A stretch of DNA of 64,000 bases from SXOA01 sp051004015 (GTDB lineage: Bacteria > Planctomycetota > Planctomycetia > Pirellulales > Pirellulaceae), in the NCBI GenBank assembly GCA_051004015.1, contig JBPCKT010000063.1, positions 1-64,000 on the forward strand. Reading direction: 5' to 3'. The notes under the pieces are model-generated. The model saw only the letters and a program-made list of their open reading frames with translations. It was not told the origin of the DNA and made no database searches. Shown here piece by piece: positions 7,336 through 15,408 of this stretch. The first letter of the stretch is position 1; every line of letters begins with the position of its first letter. Both the position numbers and the translations under genes were made by a program.

Positions 7336-9819
7336 ATGCCTGTTCGCCGGATGGCACCCTGCTGTGCGCCGCTCGCAATGCTGCTGGTCGTTTTTAGCAC
7401 TGGCAGTCTGTTCGCTCAGGCCCCAACCCTCTTGGTCACCCCAGCCGACGTCAAGCTCGAAGGCAACTTTGCCCGCGTGCAGCTTGTGGTGACGGCAGCG
7501 GATGCGAATGGGATGGTGAATGAGCGGAGCGAGGATTTAACGACGGGGGCGAAGTTTGTTTCGTCGGATGAGAAGATTGTCAGCGTCAATGAGCGGGGTC
7601 AACTGCTCGCCGTCGCCGATGGTGAGGCGAAAATCACAGTCACCGCAGGTTCGCTCACCAAGGAAGTGCCCGTCACCATCAGTGGTGTCCTCCCCCAGCC
7701 TGCCGTCGGCTTCACGGAGCACATTCGACCCATCTTGAACAAAGCCGGTTGCGCCATGGCGGCTTGCCATGCTTCGCAGCACGGGAAAGGTGGCTTCAAG
7801 CTTTCCGTCTTCGGCAGCGAGCCGAGCCAGGACTGGACGGCGATGGCCCGCGACAGTGTGCAGCGGCGGACGGACTTCGTGCTGCCCGAGAGCAGCCTGA
7901 TTCTGCTCAAGCCGACGATGCAAGTTCCGCACGGCGGCGGGCGGCGGATTGAAAAAGGCTCGGTCGAGTATCAGACGATGCTCGCCTGGGTGAAGGCTCA
8001 CACACCAAAACCAACAGCAACCGATCCCGAAGTCACCAAGCTCTACGTCTATCCCTCCCGCCGCGTCGGCCAAGCCGGCCTCAAGCAGCAGATTCGCGTG
8101 GAAGCCGAATACGCCGGGGGCAAGCGAAAAGATGTCACCGCGCTGGCCCGCTTCGATTCGATGGACGACGGCGTGCTCGCGGTGAATCGTGACGGCCTGG
8201 TGACCACCGTCGGCAAAGGGCAAGGAGCCCTGATGGTCCGCTTCGAGGGACAGGCGGAAATCGCCCAGTTCGTCGTCCCTTATGCCGACAAGGTCGAGCT
8301 GGCCGGCTGGCAGAACCAAAACTTCGTCGATGAATTGGCCGCCGCGAAGTTCCGCGAGCTCGGCATCGAGCCTTCGCCGCTGTGCGATGACTCCACCTTC
8401 ATCCGCCGGGCCTATGAAGACGCCCTCGGCTCGCTCCCCACGCCGGAAGAGACGCTGGCCTTCCTCAATTCGCAGGAGCCCAGCAAGCGGGCCAAGCTCG
8501 TCGATCGGCTGCTCGGCTTCGAGACCGGCGGGCCGCCGAACAACTACAACGACCTCTACGCCGCCTACTGGTCCCTCAAGTGGTCCGACCTCATTCGCAA
8601 CAGCAGCCGCGAACTCGGGGACCAGGGGATGTGGTCGCTGCACAACTGGATCAAGGAATCGTTCCGCACGAACAAGGGTTTTGACAAGTTCGTCCGCGAG
8701 CTGATCACCGGCAAAGGCTCGATCTACAAAAACGGCCCGGCCAACTACTTCCGCCTCAACAACTCGCCCACCGAGATGGCGGAAAGCACCTCCATGCTGT
8801 TCCTCGGCGTGCGGCTGGAATGTGCCAAGTGCCACCATCACCCGCTGGAGAAATACAGCCAGGACGACTACTACGGCCTGGCCGCGTTCTTCGCCCGCGT
8901 CAGTCTGAAGGGGAGCGAGGAGTTCGGCATTTTCGGTGGCGAGCAGGTGGTCTGGATGAGCGACCGGGGCGAGGTCAGCAACCCCCGCAGCGGCAAAAAG
9001 ATGGACCCCAAACCGCCGGGCGCCACCGCAGTGGACCACCCGCTCGACCGCCGCCTGCCGCTGGCCGACTGGATGACCGGCAAAGAGAACCCGCTCTTCG
9101 CCCGCGCGGTCGTCAACCGCTACATGAGTTACCTGATGGGCCGCGGCCTCGTCGAGCCGGTGGACGACATGCGGAGCACCAACCCACCGAGCAACCCGGC
9201 CCTGATGGACGCGTTATCGAAGCAGTTCGTCGACAGCGGCTTCAACCTCAAGGAATTGATGCGGACCGTGATGACCAGTCGGCTCTACCAGCTCGATTCG
9301 CAGCCGACGGCGAGCAACATCGGCGACCGGCGGTTCTACAGCTACTACCAGGTGAAGCGGCTGAAGGCGGAGCCGCTGGCCGATGCGATCGACCGGATCA
9401 CCGGCACGCAGACGAAGTACAAATCGATGCCGCTGGGAACGCTTGCCATCGAGCTCCCGGACGCGGAATACCCGGACTACTTCCTGAACACCTTCGCCAA
9501 GCCGCGGCGGGCCAGCGTCTGCGAATGCGAACGGTCCCCCGACGAAAACCTGGCCCAAGCCCTGCACACCCTCAACGGCGACACCCTCTCCGGAAAAATC
9601 GCCGACAAAACCGGCCGCATCGCCAAACTCCTCGCCGCCAAAACCCCGCACGACGAAATCGTCACGCAGCTCTACCTTTCTTCCCTCAGTCGTTTGCCGA
9701 GTGAGGACGAACGAGCCGCAGCCGCTCGGTTTTTGTGCGAGAGCGAATCAGCGGAGGAGTGCTATCAGGATTTGCTCTGGGCGCTGGTGAATAGCAAGCA
9801 GTTCTTGTTTGTGAGGTAG
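7336..9819 (+). CDS. Exported Ig-like / DUF1549 / DUF1553 protein with a CX4CH motif
   Basis: 827 residues from the ATG at 7336, chosen because MPVRRMAPCCAPLAMLLVV begins a clear signal peptide (cleavage near LFA-Q). Order: bacterial Ig-like domain (~30-115), a cytochrome-like segment with C139-x4-C144-H145 (GCAMAACHAS), a second Ig-like segment (~245-330), DUF1549 (~345-550) and DUF1553 (~580-810). A CX4CH motif is usual for this Ig-linked subfamily, so haem binding is possible but not certain. Such planctomycete proteins are large, surface or periplasmic, and linked by inference to polysaccharide use. The TPR lipoprotein gene follows after 2 bases. Confidence 0.8.
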   Translation: MPVRRMAPCCAPLAMLLVVFSTGSLFAQAPTLLVTPADVKLEGNFARVQLVVTAADANGMVNERSEDLTTGAKFVSSDEKIVSVNERGQLLAVADGEAKITVTAGSLTKEVPVTISGVLPQPAVGFTEHIRPILNKAGCAMAACHASQHGKGGFKLSVFGSEPSQDWTAMARDSVQRRTDFVLPESSLILLKPTMQVPHGGGRRIEKGSVEYQTMLAWVKAHTPKPTATDPEVTKLYVYPSRRVGQAGLKQQIRVEAEYAGGKRKDVTALARFDSMDDGVLAVNRDGLVTTVGKGQGALMVRFEGQAEIAQFVVPYADKVELAGWQNQNFVDELAAAKFRELGIEPSPLCDDSTFIRRAYEDALGSLPTPEETLAFLNSQEPSKRAKLVDRLLGFETGGPPNNYNDLYAAYWSLKWSDLIRNSSRELGDQGMWSLHNWIKESFRTNKGFDKFVRELITGKGSIYKNGPANYFRLNNSPTEMAESTSMLFLGVRLECAKCHHHPLEKYSQDDYYGLAAFFARVSLKGSEEFGIFGGEQVVWMSDRGEVSNPRSGKKMDPKPPGATAVDHPLDRRLPLADWMTGKENPLFARAVVNRYMSYLMGRGLVEPVDDMRSTNPPSNPALMDALSKQFVDSGFNLKELMRTVMTSRLYQLDSQPTASNIGDRRFYSYYQVKRLKAEPLADAIDRITGTQTKYKSMPLGTLAIELPDAEYPDYFLNTFAKPRRASVCECERSPDENLAQALHTLNGDTLSGKIADKTGRIAKLLAAKTPHDEIVTQLYLSSLSRLPSEDERAAAARFLCESESAEECYQDLLWALVNSKQFLFVR

Positions 9820-9821
9820 CC

Positions 9822-10460
9822 TTGCGATTTCTCGTCGTTCCATTATTGATTCTGAATTTCCTGGCCGGCGGCATGGGCTGCTCGAAAACCAGGGGCACAT
9901 CACGCGCCAAGTTGGATTCCATCGCCCAAGTCTACGAGCATGGGGATACAGAGACAGCAGCAGAGCAGTTGCAGGAGTATTTGAAATCCTACCCGCGAGA
10001 TGATCTCGCCTGGACCATTCTTGGAAATGCATACGAGGATATGGATCAAGACACGACAGCTGAAACTGCCTATGCGAAGGCGATCGAGATTAATCCCAAG
10101 CGATATGAGGCAATCTCCGGAATGGGGATATTATGTCGAAAGAAGCGAGAATATGATCGGGCGGGTGAGTACTACAAGCGGGCGATCGCAATTGATCCCA
10201 AATACGCTCAAGCCTACTCCAGCATGTCGATGGTTTTGATTAAACAAAAAAACTACAAGGAAGCTCTCCGTTACGCTCAGCAGGCATATGACTTGGAACG
10301 AACGGACCCGGACATCGTTGCCAATTTGGCGGCCGTGTGCCGCTACAATGGCATGACCGTGCAACGCGACAAGTTGACACAAGATGCCGAACGACTCGGA
10401 TACAAGAAATGTGACACGTTGAGGAAGATTTACAGGGGCGAAATGACGCTTGAAGATTGA
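9822..10460 (+). CDS. TPR-repeat lipoprotein or exported protein
   Basis: 212 residues from a TTG start at 9822, two bases after the preceding stop. The N-terminus MRFLVVPLLILNFLAGGMGC is a signal peptide ending at a Cys, an atypical lipobox. Residues ~35-190 form four or five tetratricopeptide repeats (for example TAETAYAKAIEINPKRYEA, RAGEYYKRAIAIDPKYAQA), which mediate protein contacts. The tight spacing suggests co-translation with the DUF1549/DUF1553 gene, though no direct link is visible. The TTG start is inferred from the signal peptide. Confidence 0.7.
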   Translation: MRFLVVPLLILNFLAGGMGCSKTRGTSRAKLDSIAQVYEHGDTETAAEQLQEYLKSYPRDDLAWTILGNAYEDMDQDTTAETAYAKAIEINPKRYEAISGMGILCRKKREYDRAGEYYKRAIAIDPKYAQAYSSMSMVLIKQKNYKEALRYAQQAYDLERTDPDIVANLAAVCRYNGMTVQRDKLTQDAERLGYKKCDTLRKIYRGEMTLED

Positions 10461-10572
10461 ATGCGGCTGGCATGACCTTGGAAAGCGACTGAATTGGGGT
10501 CGGGAGTCTTTGGCGTCCCATGGCCTCCATCGGCAATAGGCGCTGCCGCCAAAGACTCCCGTCCCCGGAATG

Positions 10573-10947
10573 CTAATCGATCGTTGCGGTTGCCAAGATC
10601 ATTTTTCCACTTGCCGACTGTTTGTTGTTTCTCTTCGTCGGTTTTCCCTTGGCAATCTTCACCACGATTCTCCCTCCCGCGGCTGTGAAGGCTTTCACGA
10701 GTTGATCCAGCGAAACGTCCGTGGCGGCACGCTCGATCTTGGCAATCCGCGGCTGGCTCGTTTTGATTTTGACCCCCAATTCCTTTTGCGTCAGGTTACG
10801 GGCTTCTCGCTGCCTGCGAACTGCCAGAGCGAGCTCGACCCGCGCGTCGAGCAACTGCCGCTCGGCGTCAGTCATCTCCAGAAAATCAGCCGCATCGCCG
10901 ATCTTCCAGCCGGCTGCTTGCAGAGCCTTGCGTTTTGCCGCGTCCAT
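10573..10947 (-). CDS. higA: HigA-type helix-turn-helix antitoxin
   Basis: 124 residues. The central part (RQREARNLTQKELGVKIKTSQPRIAKIERA) is a standard XRE/Cro-C1 helix-turn-helix. The N-terminal ~45 residues resemble the dimerisation and toxin-binding segment of HigA-like antitoxins. It lies 10 bases behind the toxin gene, giving the toxin-first order typical of higBA. It probably represses the shared promoter at 11380-11406. Confidence 0.8.
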   Translation of the reverse strand: MDAAKRKALQAAGWKIGDAADFLEMTDAERQLLDARVELALAVRRQREARNLTQKELGVKIKTSQPRIAKIERAATDVSLDQLVKAFTAAGGRIVVKIAKGKPTKRNNKQSASGKMILATATID

Positions 10948-10957
10948 CGTTTGCTCC

Positions 10958-11350
10958 TTATTTCCCGTGGTCTGTTTTCTTGCTCGGTTGGGCGGCCGCG
11001 TCGTACTGCTTCAGCCGCTGTTTGCACCGCTGCATGACTTCGCCGGGTATCTGCCGCGTCCGCTTGGCATACACGTCCAAAACAAGCACGGCATCTGCAT
11101 CAATCCGGTACATGATCCGCCAGTTGTGCCCGGCATCCCGCACCCGCAAGGCCCCGCAGCGCGGACCAACGCCGGGCAACGGCTCAGCCTGCGGCATCCC
11201 GAGCTGCTCACCTTCCTGCAGCAGCCTCAACAGCATGCCAGTCTCTTGCCTTCCCTCAGTCGTGAAAGGGCGCGTCTTCACTTCGCCGTGCAGCCACAAT
11301 AGCGGCTTGGCCGTTCGCCCACCCTGCCTCACTCGTTGTGCCTTCGCCAT
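10958..11350 (-). CDS. higB: HigB/RelE-superfamily toxin (Gp49-like)
   Basis: 130 residues. The core LLWLHGEVKTRPFTTEGRQETGMLLRLLQEGEQLGMP...LRVRDAGHNWRIMYRIDADAVLVLDVYAKRTRQIP matches the phage-derived Gp49/HigB branch of RelE/ParE toxins, ribosome-dependent mRNA interferases. The C-terminal Lys/Arg-rich helix is typical. It is the first gene of a two-gene operon with the HTH antitoxin. Family sure; activity inferred. Confidence 0.8.
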   Translation of the reverse strand: MAKAQRVRQGGRTAKPLLWLHGEVKTRPFTTEGRQETGMLLRLLQEGEQLGMPQAEPLPGVGPRCGALRVRDAGHNWRIMYRIDADAVLVLDVYAKRTRQIPGEVMQRCKQRLKQYDAAAQPSKKTDHGK

Positions 11351-11379
11351 TCTCGTGGGCTCCTCAATGACGACTTAAG

Positions 11380-11406
11380 TGTATATCGGATACGTTATAC
11401 TGTCAA
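11380..11406 (-). promoter_or_regulatory. Promoter/operator of higBA
   Basis: Minus strand: -35 TTGACA (11401-11406) and -10 TATACA (11380-11385), with a short 15-base spacer. The spacer edges form an inverted repeat GTATA...TATAC (11381-11400), a plausible HigA operator overlapping the promoter. The toxin start is about 30 bases downstream. Confidence 0.5.
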
Positions 11407-11560
11407 GTGAGAGGGTTTCCAAGCGAGCCAATAAAGCCAAAGTTGAAGTCCGCGAACCCGCCGTAAACGGCGGGCCTCACGGAAAAAGGGCCATGAATGG
11501 CCCTGGGATGCGGGTCGCTGAGCGTCCACACAAATTTCCGGAATTCTGGCAGCCGGGAGC

Positions 11561-11590
11561 TTGACGGTGCCAACTGGACATGTGTATAAT
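11561..11590 (+). promoter_or_regulatory. Consensus-like promoter with no intact gene behind it
   Basis: TTGACG (11561-11566), 18-base spacer, TATAAT (11585-11590). About 50 bases on, GAGGAG precedes an ATG at 11642 (MIPRESASS...), whose frame runs straight into the NPKRQRG palindrome. Either the remnant of a gene destroyed by repeats, or a long-leader promoter for the PPC-domain gene 500 bp away. Confidence 0.5.
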
Positions 11591-11708
11591 TAGACAGTAT
11601 TTAGCTGAAGTTGTTAGCGCGTCAGATTTGAGGAGAAGTGTGATGATACCGCGAGAATCTGCGTCGTCTGGGGAGAGCGACACTGCGTTGAAAGCTGCTT
11701 GTCGCACG

Positions 11709-11764
11709 AACCCGAAGCGTCGGCGAGGAATGTATCTTGCTCGCCCTCGCTGGCGCTTCGGGTT
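11709..11764. repeat. NPKRQRG palindrome, intergenic copy
   Basis: Arms 11709-11728 and 11745-11764 (AACCCGAAGCG type / CGCTTCGGGTT) with a 16-base centre. Read in one frame it encodes TNPKRRRG...PRWRFGLV. Related copies: 30034-30093, 55111-55170. Confidence 0.8.
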
Positions 11765-11861
11765 AGTGGTTGGGCCGGGGGGGCTGTTGGTTTACCGGGG
11801 GGGGGTTGCCAACAAGGTCGCCCCTGGGAGCGGCTGTGTTAGAATGGGGCACTCCGCAGTT

Positions 11862-11915
11862 AGTAGCCAGAACACTCCGTGTGCTGGCATCCGCTCACGG
11901 AGTGAGCGGACTACT
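11862..11915. repeat. Three-way-junction repeat, copy 1
   Basis: Outer stem AGTAG (11862-11866) / CTACT (11911-11915) encloses two hairpins: CCAGAACAC-TCC-GTGTGCTGG (867-887 of the 11 kb block) and CCGCTCAC-GGA-GTGAGCGG (891-909). The two loops are complementary, and CACTCCGTG and CACGGAGTG are exact reverse complements, so an alternative single long stem is also possible. Same plan at 29671-29727; half a copy at 62943-62967. Confidence 0.7.
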
Positions 11916-11960
11916 TTCGGTGGTGACGAAGTCATGCGGACGAGTTAGGAAAGTTCGGTG

Positions 11961-12097
11961 ATACACGTGAATCAAAAATCAGGAGTGTGAATCAACTTAC
12001 GGCGACATGAATCAACGCAACATCTGTAGAGACAATAGGTTGCGGTGATGTGAATCGTCCTAAGTCCGCGAAAAACAGGCTCGAAAACATGAATAAT
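11961..12097 (+). repeat. Locus 2 of iterated (A/G)TGAAT(A/C)A motifs
   Basis: TGAAT at 11968, 11988, 12008, 12051 and 12090, preceded by GTGATACAC at 11959. The steps of 20, 20, 43 and 39 bases are near multiples of two DNA helical turns. Between the second and third lies ACTTACGG, half of the 28-bp palindrome family. The last motif overlaps the start codon of the downstream gene. Confidence 0.55.
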
Positions 12098-14197
12098 AAC
12101 AGTGCTATCGGGGGGATACGAGCTGTTCTATTGTGGCTGCTGCTATCCAGCGGCACCGCCCTCGCCCAATCCTCCTACCCCATGCTGATGAGCGTCCGCC
12201 CGGTCGCCGTGCAGGTGGGGGCGGAGTCGACGGTGACGTTCCATTCCCGCTATACGATGCTCCGCGCCTACCAGGTACTCATCACGGGGGACGGCGTCAC
12301 GGCGGAGGTTCAGCCGCCGATGCTCAAGCCCGAGGAGGAGGCGAAGAAGCCGGAGCTCACCAAGATGGAGGTGAAGTTCACCGTGGCGGCGGATGCGCTG
12401 CCAGGAGTGCGGGATGTGCGGATCGTCGCGCCGACGGGGGTCAGCACGGTGGGGCAGGTGGTCGTCGTCCGCGACCCCGTCATCGTTGAAGCGGCCAATA
12501 ACGACAAGCCGGAGCAGGCGCAGATGGTGCAATTTCCCGCAACGCTGTGCGGGGCCATCGAGAAAGCGGAGGACATCGACTATTTCAAGTTCCACTCCGA
12601 AGCCGGGCAGTCCCTCGCCTTCCATGTCCGCTGCGGGCGGCTGGAGGACCGGATTCACGATTTGCAGAACCACGGCGACCCGATTTTGACGATCCGCAAT
12701 GCGGCCGGCGGGGTGATTGCCACGAGCGACAACTACTTCTTCGCCGACCCGTTTCTCAGCCAGAAGTTCGAGCAGGCTGGGGACTACCTGCTGGAAATCC
12801 GGGACGTCCGCTACGAAGGAAACCAGGACTGGCAATACTGCGTGGAAGTGAATAGCCGGCCGTTCGTGGAAAGCATTTTCCCCCTCGCCGTCCGCCGCGG
12901 CGAGCCTCAATCATTGGCCCTCGTCGGCGCTCAGCTCGGCGATCTAACCACCGCTCAAGTCACGCTTGCCGCCGACATGCCCCTGGGCAGCAAGCAAATT
13001 CGCTTGCCGCTGGGGCAGGAGCTTTCCAATCCCGTCCCCGCTTTCATCACCGATTTGCCGGTCATCGCCGAAGCTACACCAGAAAACAACACCTTCGACA
13101 AAGCCCAGCCGGTCAGCCTCCCCGCCGCCATTTGCGGACGGATGGAAACGGAAGCGGATGCCGATTGCTACATTTTCGATGCGAAGGCCGGCGAAACGTA
13201 CTCGTTCGAAGTCGTCGCCCGCCGCTTGCAATCAGGCCTCGATTCCTACCTCCGCCTGCTCGACGCCAAAGGGCAGCAACTCGCGGTGAACGACGATCTT
13301 CGCCGCGGCATTCGGGGCTCGGCGGATTCGTTCATCGAGCACTGGGCCGCCCCGGCCGACGGCAAGTACATCCTGGAAATCCGGGACATCCACCTTCGCG
13401 GCGGGCCGCAGTTCCCCTACGTCCTGGAGGCCACCCGCAGCCTCCCGCGCTTCGACCTGTTCATCGACACCGACAAGACCCAAATCATGCCCGGCGGAGC
13501 CGCCGCGATCTTCGTGCGAGCCATCCGCAAGAACGGCTTTGTGGGGGAAGTGCAACTGGAGATCGAAGACCTGCCCGCCGGCGTGACGGCGACATGCGGC
13601 AAGATTCCGGCCAACATTCAGGACGGCTGCATCGTGCTCGAAGCTCCGGCTGATGCCCGCCCCACTGCCGGCAACATTGTTGTCCGTGGCAAGGCGTCTC
13701 ATGCGCTTCCAAATAACCAATCGCTTCCCATCAGCGAAACCGCCATCCCCTATCAGGAAATCTACAACCCCGGCGGCGGTCGCAACCAGTTCTTCGTCGA
13801 TACCCACGCCGTCTGCGTTCTCGGCAGTGGCGATATCAAAGCGGTCACGCTGAGCGACTATGACATTTCGCTCAAGCCCGGTGAGTCCAAAAAAATCGCC
13901 ATCACCATCGAGCGGACCCCGGGCTACGACAAGAACGTCACGCTGGACATGCTCTACCAGCATCTCGGCAGCATTTTTGGCAACTCGCTTCCCAAGGGAG
14001 TCACACTCGATGACAAAGACGTGAAATCCCTGCTCTCCGGCAGCGATAGCCAAGGGCATCTCACGCTCAAATGTGCCGCCGACGCTCCGCCGTGCGACCC
14101 GCAAGTCGCCTGCGTGATGGCGAACGTATCCCTCAACTTCGTGATGAAGGCAACGTACTCCAGCAAGCCGGTGCGGATCACTGTGATGAAGCCTTAA
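12089..14197 (+). CDS. Exported protein with two PPC domains
   Basis: 702 residues from the ATG at 12089, which places the signal peptide (IRAVLLWLLLSSGTALAQ) at the N-terminus; an in-frame GTG at 12050 is less likely. After an N-terminal beta domain come two pre-peptidase C-terminal (PPC) domains: ~EAANNDKPEQAQ to LLEIRDVRYEG and EATPENNTFDKAQ to YILEIRDIHLRGG. Each has the Asp/Tyr pattern DIDYFKF or DADCYIFDA. PPC domains are beta-sandwiches found in secreted proteins and may bind partners or cell wall. No protease domain is present. The start codon lies inside an iterated TGAATAA motif shared with other spacers. Confidence 0.75.
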   Translation: MNNNSAIGGIRAVLLWLLLSSGTALAQSSYPMLMSVRPVAVQVGAESTVTFHSRYTMLRAYQVLITGDGVTAEVQPPMLKPEEEAKKPELTKMEVKFTVAADALPGVRDVRIVAPTGVSTVGQVVVVRDPVIVEAANNDKPEQAQMVQFPATLCGAIEKAEDIDYFKFHSEAGQSLAFHVRCGRLEDRIHDLQNHGDPILTIRNAAGGVIATSDNYFFADPFLSQKFEQAGDYLLEIRDVRYEGNQDWQYCVEVNSRPFVESIFPLAVRRGEPQSLALVGAQLGDLTTAQVTLAADMPLGSKQIRLPLGQELSNPVPAFITDLPVIAEATPENNTFDKAQPVSLPAAICGRMETEADADCYIFDAKAGETYSFEVVARRLQSGLDSYLRLLDAKGQQLAVNDDLRRGIRGSADSFIEHWAAPADGKYILEIRDIHLRGGPQFPYVLEATRSLPRFDLFIDTDKTQIMPGGAAAIFVRAIRKNGFVGEVQLEIEDLPAGVTATCGKIPANIQDGCIVLEAPADARPTAGNIVVRGKASHALPNNQSLPISETAIPYQEIYNPGGGRNQFFVDTHAVCVLGSGDIKAVTLSDYDISLKPGESKKIAITIERTPGYDKNVTLDMLYQHLGSIFGNSLPKGVTLDDKDVKSLLSGSDSQGHLTLKCAADAPPCDPQVACVMANVSLNFVMKATYSSKPVRITVMKP

Positions 14198-14296
14198 TTG
14201 GCTGATTTGCTAGCCATATTCCTCACGACCCGTTTCTTCCGCGCCTCTGCCGTAACCTACAATTCCAGGTGGCAACGTAGCGACAAAGGATGCGGC

Positions 14297-15334
14297 ATGG
14301 CTCCGTGGATGCTCAGCGACATCACAGAATTCAGCTCGGGGGCGGCCTTGGGGGGCCTGCTCCTGTGCGGGGGCATCGTGCTGGGCCTCTTGCTCGGCCG
14401 CTGGCTGGCGAAAGCGAGCTCCCGAGGACTTTCCAGCGACGACGTGCAGAAGATCGTCACGCAGTTTCGGAATGTCACGCACGGCGTGGCGGAAGACATG
14501 TCGCAATACCGCGAAGTCATGGACCTGGCCCAACAGCGGATCCGAGACCTGAAGGAGAATCCGGCGTCAGGGGATGATTCCGCGCTGCAACTCCTCGCCC
14601 AAATGACGCAGGCCAACGAGCTGCTCCAGAGGCGGATCGCCGATGCGGAAGCCACCCTCGGCCAGCAGTCCGAGCAGATGGCGACGGCCATGAGCGAGGC
14701 CCGCACCGATACTCTCACGCGGCTGGCCAACCGCCGGGCCTTCGAGGACGAGTTCCAGCGCCGGTGCGCCGAGTTCCGCCGCCATGGCACTCGCTTTCTC
14801 TTCATGCTCATCGACATCGACCGCTTCAAGGTGCTCAACGATTCTTATGGCCATCCCGCGGGGGACGCGGTGCTCTCGCAGCTCGCCGGAATCCTGCGGC
14901 AGACGGTGCGGGACACCGACCTCGTCGCTCGCTACGGCGGCGAGGAATTCGTGCTGCTCCTGCCGGCCGGGGAAATGGGCCAGGTGACGGATAGCATGGA
15001 AAGGCTTCGCCGCGCGGTAGAAGATGCTGAGTTCCGCCTGGAAGAATGGACCACCCGCGTCACCATCAGTTGCGGAGCTGCCGAGCCGCTGGAACGCGAG
15101 TCCGCGGCCGAGCTCGTCAAACGAGCCGACGCCGCGCTCTATGCCGCCAAGGAAGCTGGCCGCAATCGCTGCTTCTTTCACACCGGCTCGGAATGTATTC
15201 AACTCACGCCGCTGGACGGCGCTCCGAGTGGAACTTCCTCTTCAGCCGCTGTCCCAGCCGCCGCGCGGGAAGAAGACTTCCGCCAGGTCTGCGCCGACCT
15301 CCGCCGCCGGCTGGAAGAAGTAACGCGGCGGTAA
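14297..15334 (+). CDS. Membrane-anchored diguanylate cyclase (GGDEF domain)
   Basis: 345 residues from the ATG at 14297. One membrane segment (~18-34), a coiled-coil-like helix (~45-135) and a GGDEF domain (~137-305). The catalytic motif is GGEEF at 214-218, with an intact RxxD product-inhibition site (RDTD, 205-208) five residues before it. All residues for cyclic-di-GMP synthesis seem present, so it should be active and feedback-inhibited. The linker helix suggests dimer control through the membrane anchor. The Ala/Pro-rich tail is not part of the fold. Confidence 0.85.
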   Translation: MAPWMLSDITEFSSGAALGGLLLCGGIVLGLLLGRWLAKASSRGLSSDDVQKIVTQFRNVTHGVAEDMSQYREVMDLAQQRIRDLKENPASGDDSALQLLAQMTQANELLQRRIADAEATLGQQSEQMATAMSEARTDTLTRLANRRAFEDEFQRRCAEFRRHGTRFLFMLIDIDRFKVLNDSYGHPAGDAVLSQLAGILRQTVRDTDLVARYGGEEFVLLLPAGEMGQVTDSMERLRRAVEDAEFRLEEWTTRVTISCGAAEPLERESAAELVKRADAALYAAKEAGRNRCFFHTGSECIQLTPLDGAPSGTSSSAAVPAAAREEDFRQVCADLRRRLEEVTRR

Positions 15335-15408
15335 GATTCCGGGTAGGATATCTTGTCTGCGGCCCATTGCGCTCGCTGCCGCCGATCATCCCACCAGGAA
15401 CCCCTTCC

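Larger units (their letters stand above)
11351..12088. other. 738-bp spacer rich in repeats; no complete gene
   Basis: Beyond the higBA promoter it holds a CCCGCCGTAAACGGCGGG hairpin (about 11458-11475), a strong plus-strand promoter (11561-11590) followed by a ribosome-binding site and a short decayed frame from 11642, an NPKRQRG palindrome (11709-11764), a three-way-junction repeat (11862-11915) and iterated GTGAATCAA motifs (11961-12097). The frame 11580-11948 runs through these repeats and is not believable as a gene. Confidence 0.6.

Noticed and set aside
11580..11948. 122-codon plus-strand frame with the NPKRQRG peptide
   Set aside because: It runs through two repeat elements and low-complexity G runs; only the first ~20 codons after 11642 could ever have been coding.
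11961..12097. CRISPR-like array
   Set aside because: The repeated units are 7-9 bases, imperfect, and unevenly spaced; there are no 20-40-base repeats and no cas genes.
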